Shown: positions 5,288 through 6,992 of the stretch, piece after piece
Numbering within the stretch: the stretch's first letter is position 1
Layout: each line of letters starts with the position of its first letter
Source: an uncultured Collinsella sp.
GTDB lineage: Bacteria; Actinomycetota; Coriobacteriia; Coriobacteriales; Coriobacteriaceae
Direction of reading: 5' to 3'
DNA: 6,992 nucleotides
Assembly (NCBI GenBank): GCA_900551185.1
Contig: URVF01000079.1
Location: forward strand, 1-6,992
Notes under the pieces: generated by a model
Seen by the model: only the letters and a program-made list of their open reading frames with translations
What the model was told of the DNA's origin: nothing
Databases searched by the model: none
Program-made: the position numbers and the translations under genes

Positions 5288-6250
5288 ATGGCAGATCGCG
5301 GCATCGTTGCGGTGTTCGGCAGCATGAACATGGACCTTTCGGTGGCGTGCGAGCGCATACCGCGCGCGGGCGAGACGGTCGGTGGTAGCGGTTTTATCAC
5401 CAACGCCGGCGGCAAGGGCGCCAATCAGGCTGTAGCTGCCGCGCGTATGGGCGCGTGCACGCACATGATCGGCGCGGTCGGTCGCGACGCGTTCGGCGCG
5501 TCGCTCGTGGTGGGGCTCCAAGACGCCGGCGTGGACTGTGACTTTGTAGTGCATCGCGATGACGTGGAGACGGGAACGGCGACCATCATTCGCTGCGAGG
5601 GCGACAACCGCATCGTACTGTCACCGGGCGCCAACCATGCGCTTGCGGGCGCGGACGTTGCCTGCGCGCTGAGGCGTCTGGTGGCTCATGAGCTCGACGG
5701 CGACGCCAGCGAGATTGCCCCGGCTGCCGGAAGCGTCTTTATCGCCCAGGGCGAATGTGACCTTGCAGCGACGGCCGAGGCGCTTGTTTGCGCTCACGAG
5801 CTGGGGTTCTATACGGTCTTTAATCCAGCGCCCGCCTGCGAGCTGCCTGCGGAGGTCTGGCCTGCGGTCGACTTGGTCTGCCCCAACGAGACCGAGTGCC
5901 AGGTGCTGACGGGCATTCTGCCCACGGATGACGCGAGTTGCGTCACCGCGCTCAATGCGCTGCTCGACAAGGGTGCCGGAGCTGCGGTCATCACGTTGGG
6001 CGGTGCCGGCTCGGTTACGCTCGGCGATGGCGGTGAGCTGCTGCGCATGCCGGCACTTTCGAGTACGGTAGTCGATACCACGGCCGCCGGCGATACGTTT
6101 ATCGGCGCGTTGGCGGCGGCTCGCCTAGAGGGCTTGCCGCTCTTTGAGTGCATGGCCGCGGGTGCTCGCGCCTCGGCAGTGACGGTGTCGCGCCTGGGCG
6201 CTCAGCAATCGATTCCCACGCGCGCCGAAGTTGAACATTGGTTTGGTTAA
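5288..6250 (+). CDS. rbsK: Ribokinase (PfkB family)
   Basis: A cytosolic 320-aa sugar kinase that phosphorylates D-ribose with ATP to ribose 5-phosphate, feeding the pentose phosphate pathway and PRPP synthesis. The N-terminus carries the ribokinase opening GSMNMDLSV (11-19). The first PfkB signature is GGKGANQAVAAARMG (41-55), NPAPA is at 179-183, and the anion-hole and catalytic-base signature DTTAAGDTF is at 263-271, with Asp269 as the expected base. PNETE (199-203) is typical of ribokinases rather than fructokinases. The length matches the family (about 300-320 aa). A nucleoside hydrolase gene follows after 30 nt on the same strand, so the ribose source is plausibly nucleosides rather than free ribose; no Rbs transporter is seen. 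The upstream palindrome at 5195-5212 may control the pair. Another PfkB sugar or nucleoside kinase is possible but less likely given the GGKGANQA signature. Confidence 0.9.
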   Translation: MADRGIVAVFGSMNMDLSVACERIPRAGETVGGSGFITNAGGKGANQAVAAARMGACTHMIGAVGRDAFGASLVVGLQDAGVDCDFVVHRDDVETGTATIIRCEGDNRIVLSPGANHALAGADVACALRRLVAHELDGDASEIAPAAGSVFIAQGECDLAATAEALVCAHELGFYTVFNPAPACELPAEVWPAVDLVCPNETECQVLTGILPTDDASCVTALNALLDKGAGAAVITLGGAGSVTLGDGGELLRMPALSSTVVDTTAAGDTFIGALAAARLEGLPLFECMAAGARASAVTVSRLGAQQSIPTRAEVEHWFG

Positions 6251-6280
6251 ACGATAAAGACGGAGAAGCGGAGTAGAACA

Positions 6281-6941
6281 ATGGCAATCAAGAAGCTGAT
6301 CCTTGATCTGGATATGGGTGTTGACGATGCGATGGCGCTGGCCTATGCCATCGCGAGCCCCGAGGTGGAGCTCGTGGGCATCACCACGTGCTTTGGCAAC
6401 GTGCGCGTCGAGCAATCGACGCACAACTGCCTTGCGGTGCTCGATCTGCTGGGTCGCCCCGAGGTTCCGGTGTACCTGGGTGCCGACCGTCCTCTGCAGG
6501 CGACTGAGCCCTATACGCCGCCGGCGTCCACCGCGCTCATTCACGGCAAGAACGGCATCGGCGGCGCGAGCGTGCCCGCGTCGCCCTACGAGCCGGTGGG
6601 GGCGACCTCGGCCGACGGCAACGCTGCGGTCGATTATCTGATCGATGCCGCGCGCACCTATGGTCCCGATCTGGTCTACGTAGCGACTGGCCCGCTCTCC
6701 AACCTGGCGCTCGCCCTGGAGCGCGATACGGCGGCGATGATGTCCATCGGCCGCGTGGTCGTGATGGGCGGCGCCCTTACCGTGCCCGGCAACGTGAGCG
6801 CGGGCGCCGAGGCCAATATGGCGAGCGACCCCGAGGCAGCCGACGCGGTGCTGCGCTCGGGCCGTAAGCTCACCATGGTGGGTCTGGACGTGACGCATCG
6901 CGTGGTGCTCACACGCCGCGACATTGCCGGCTGGACGGGCT
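6281..6941 (+). CDS. Nucleoside hydrolase (inosine-uridine preferring family), 3'-truncated by contig end
   Basis: The first 220 residues of an N-ribosyl hydrolase that cleaves nucleosides to free base and ribose in the cytosol; full-length relatives are about 310-330 aa. The ATG has a GGAG at 6270-6273, 7 nt upstream. The N-terminal calcium/ribose site reads DLDMGVDDA (9-17). It keeps the Asp residues of the family's DTDPGxDDA but has Leu and Met in place of Thr and Pro. Other family marks are FGN (38-40), HGKNGIGG (88-95, where HGxDGLG is commoner), TGPLSNLALAL (136-146), VMGGA (161-165), AEANMASDPEAA (176-187) and GLDVTH (201-206). The C-terminal part with the catalytic His and last Ca2+ ligand lies beyond the contig, so substrate class and completeness cannot be judged. 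The last 15 codons before the apparent stop are adapter. Placement 30 nt after rbsK indicates an operon in which the released ribose is phosphorylated by the neighbour. Confidence 0.9.
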
Positions 6942-6992
6942 CTGTCTCTTATACACATCTGACGCTGCCGACGATCTTACGCGTGTAGATCT
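6942..6992 (-). other. Nextera/Tn5 library adapter (artefact)
   Basis: This is the reverse complement of the adapter at 1-47: mosaic end at 6942-6960, linker at 6961-6974, the same index (TCTTACGC) at 6975-6982, then P5 tail. It adds the artificial peptide SVSYTHLTLPTILRV and a false stop to the nucleoside hydrolase. Confidence 0.98.

Noticed and set aside
1..6992. 47-bp perfect inverted repeats at the two ends of the window, as of a composite transposon
   Set aside because: They are the Nextera linker, index and Tn5 mosaic end, added during library preparation.

Overview
The window is a complete short-read contig of about 6.9 kb of high-GC bacterial DNA. Nextera/Tn5 library adapter is still attached at both ends (1-47 and 6942-6992), so genuine sequence runs only from 48 to 6941. 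The first and last genes are cut by the library ends, not by biology. Gene content and style fit Coriobacteriia, most likely a gut Collinsella-type organism. This rests on the high GC with GTG starts, an Nramp-related magnesium transporter of the kind known from Eggerthella and clostridia, and a cell-wall type acyltransferase-SGNH protein. The assignment is inference; no rRNA or marker gene is present.

Layout: (i) 49-2336, plus strand: a tight two-gene unit made of the C-terminal part of an MgtE-like protein (paired CBS domains plus a divergent membrane domain) and, 8 nt later, a full-length Nramp-related transporter. The transporter's metal-site motifs differ from Mn/Fe Nramp proteins in the way described for NRMT magnesium transporters. 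A strong intrinsic terminator follows. (ii) 2391-2884: a gene-free region holding a 230-bp AT-richer element bounded by 34-bp near-perfect inverted repeats (MITE-like), then a palindromic stretch and a very stable GC-rich hairpin. (iii) 2885-5101, minus strand: a 738-aa acyltransferase-3 membrane protein with an extracytoplasmic SGNH esterase/transferase domain, resembling OatA-type peptidoglycan or cell-wall glycan O-acetyltransferases. A calcium-loop-like Asp/Asn motif sits just before the SGNH domain. (iv) 5102-5287: a divergent control region with a perfect GTTCAC-N6-GTGAAC palindrome. (v) 5288-6941, plus strand: ribokinase followed after 30 nt by a nucleoside hydrolase (truncated by the contig end). 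Together these form a plausible salvage unit: the hydrolase splits nucleosides to base plus ribose and the kinase makes ribose 5-phosphate.

The points most worth a second look are the MgtE-like/NRMT pair, in which the MgtE-like partner appears to have lost the residues of a Mg2+ pore, and the unnamed inverted-repeat element at 2418-2647. No CRISPR array, tRNA, rRNA, phage gene or defence system is visible.
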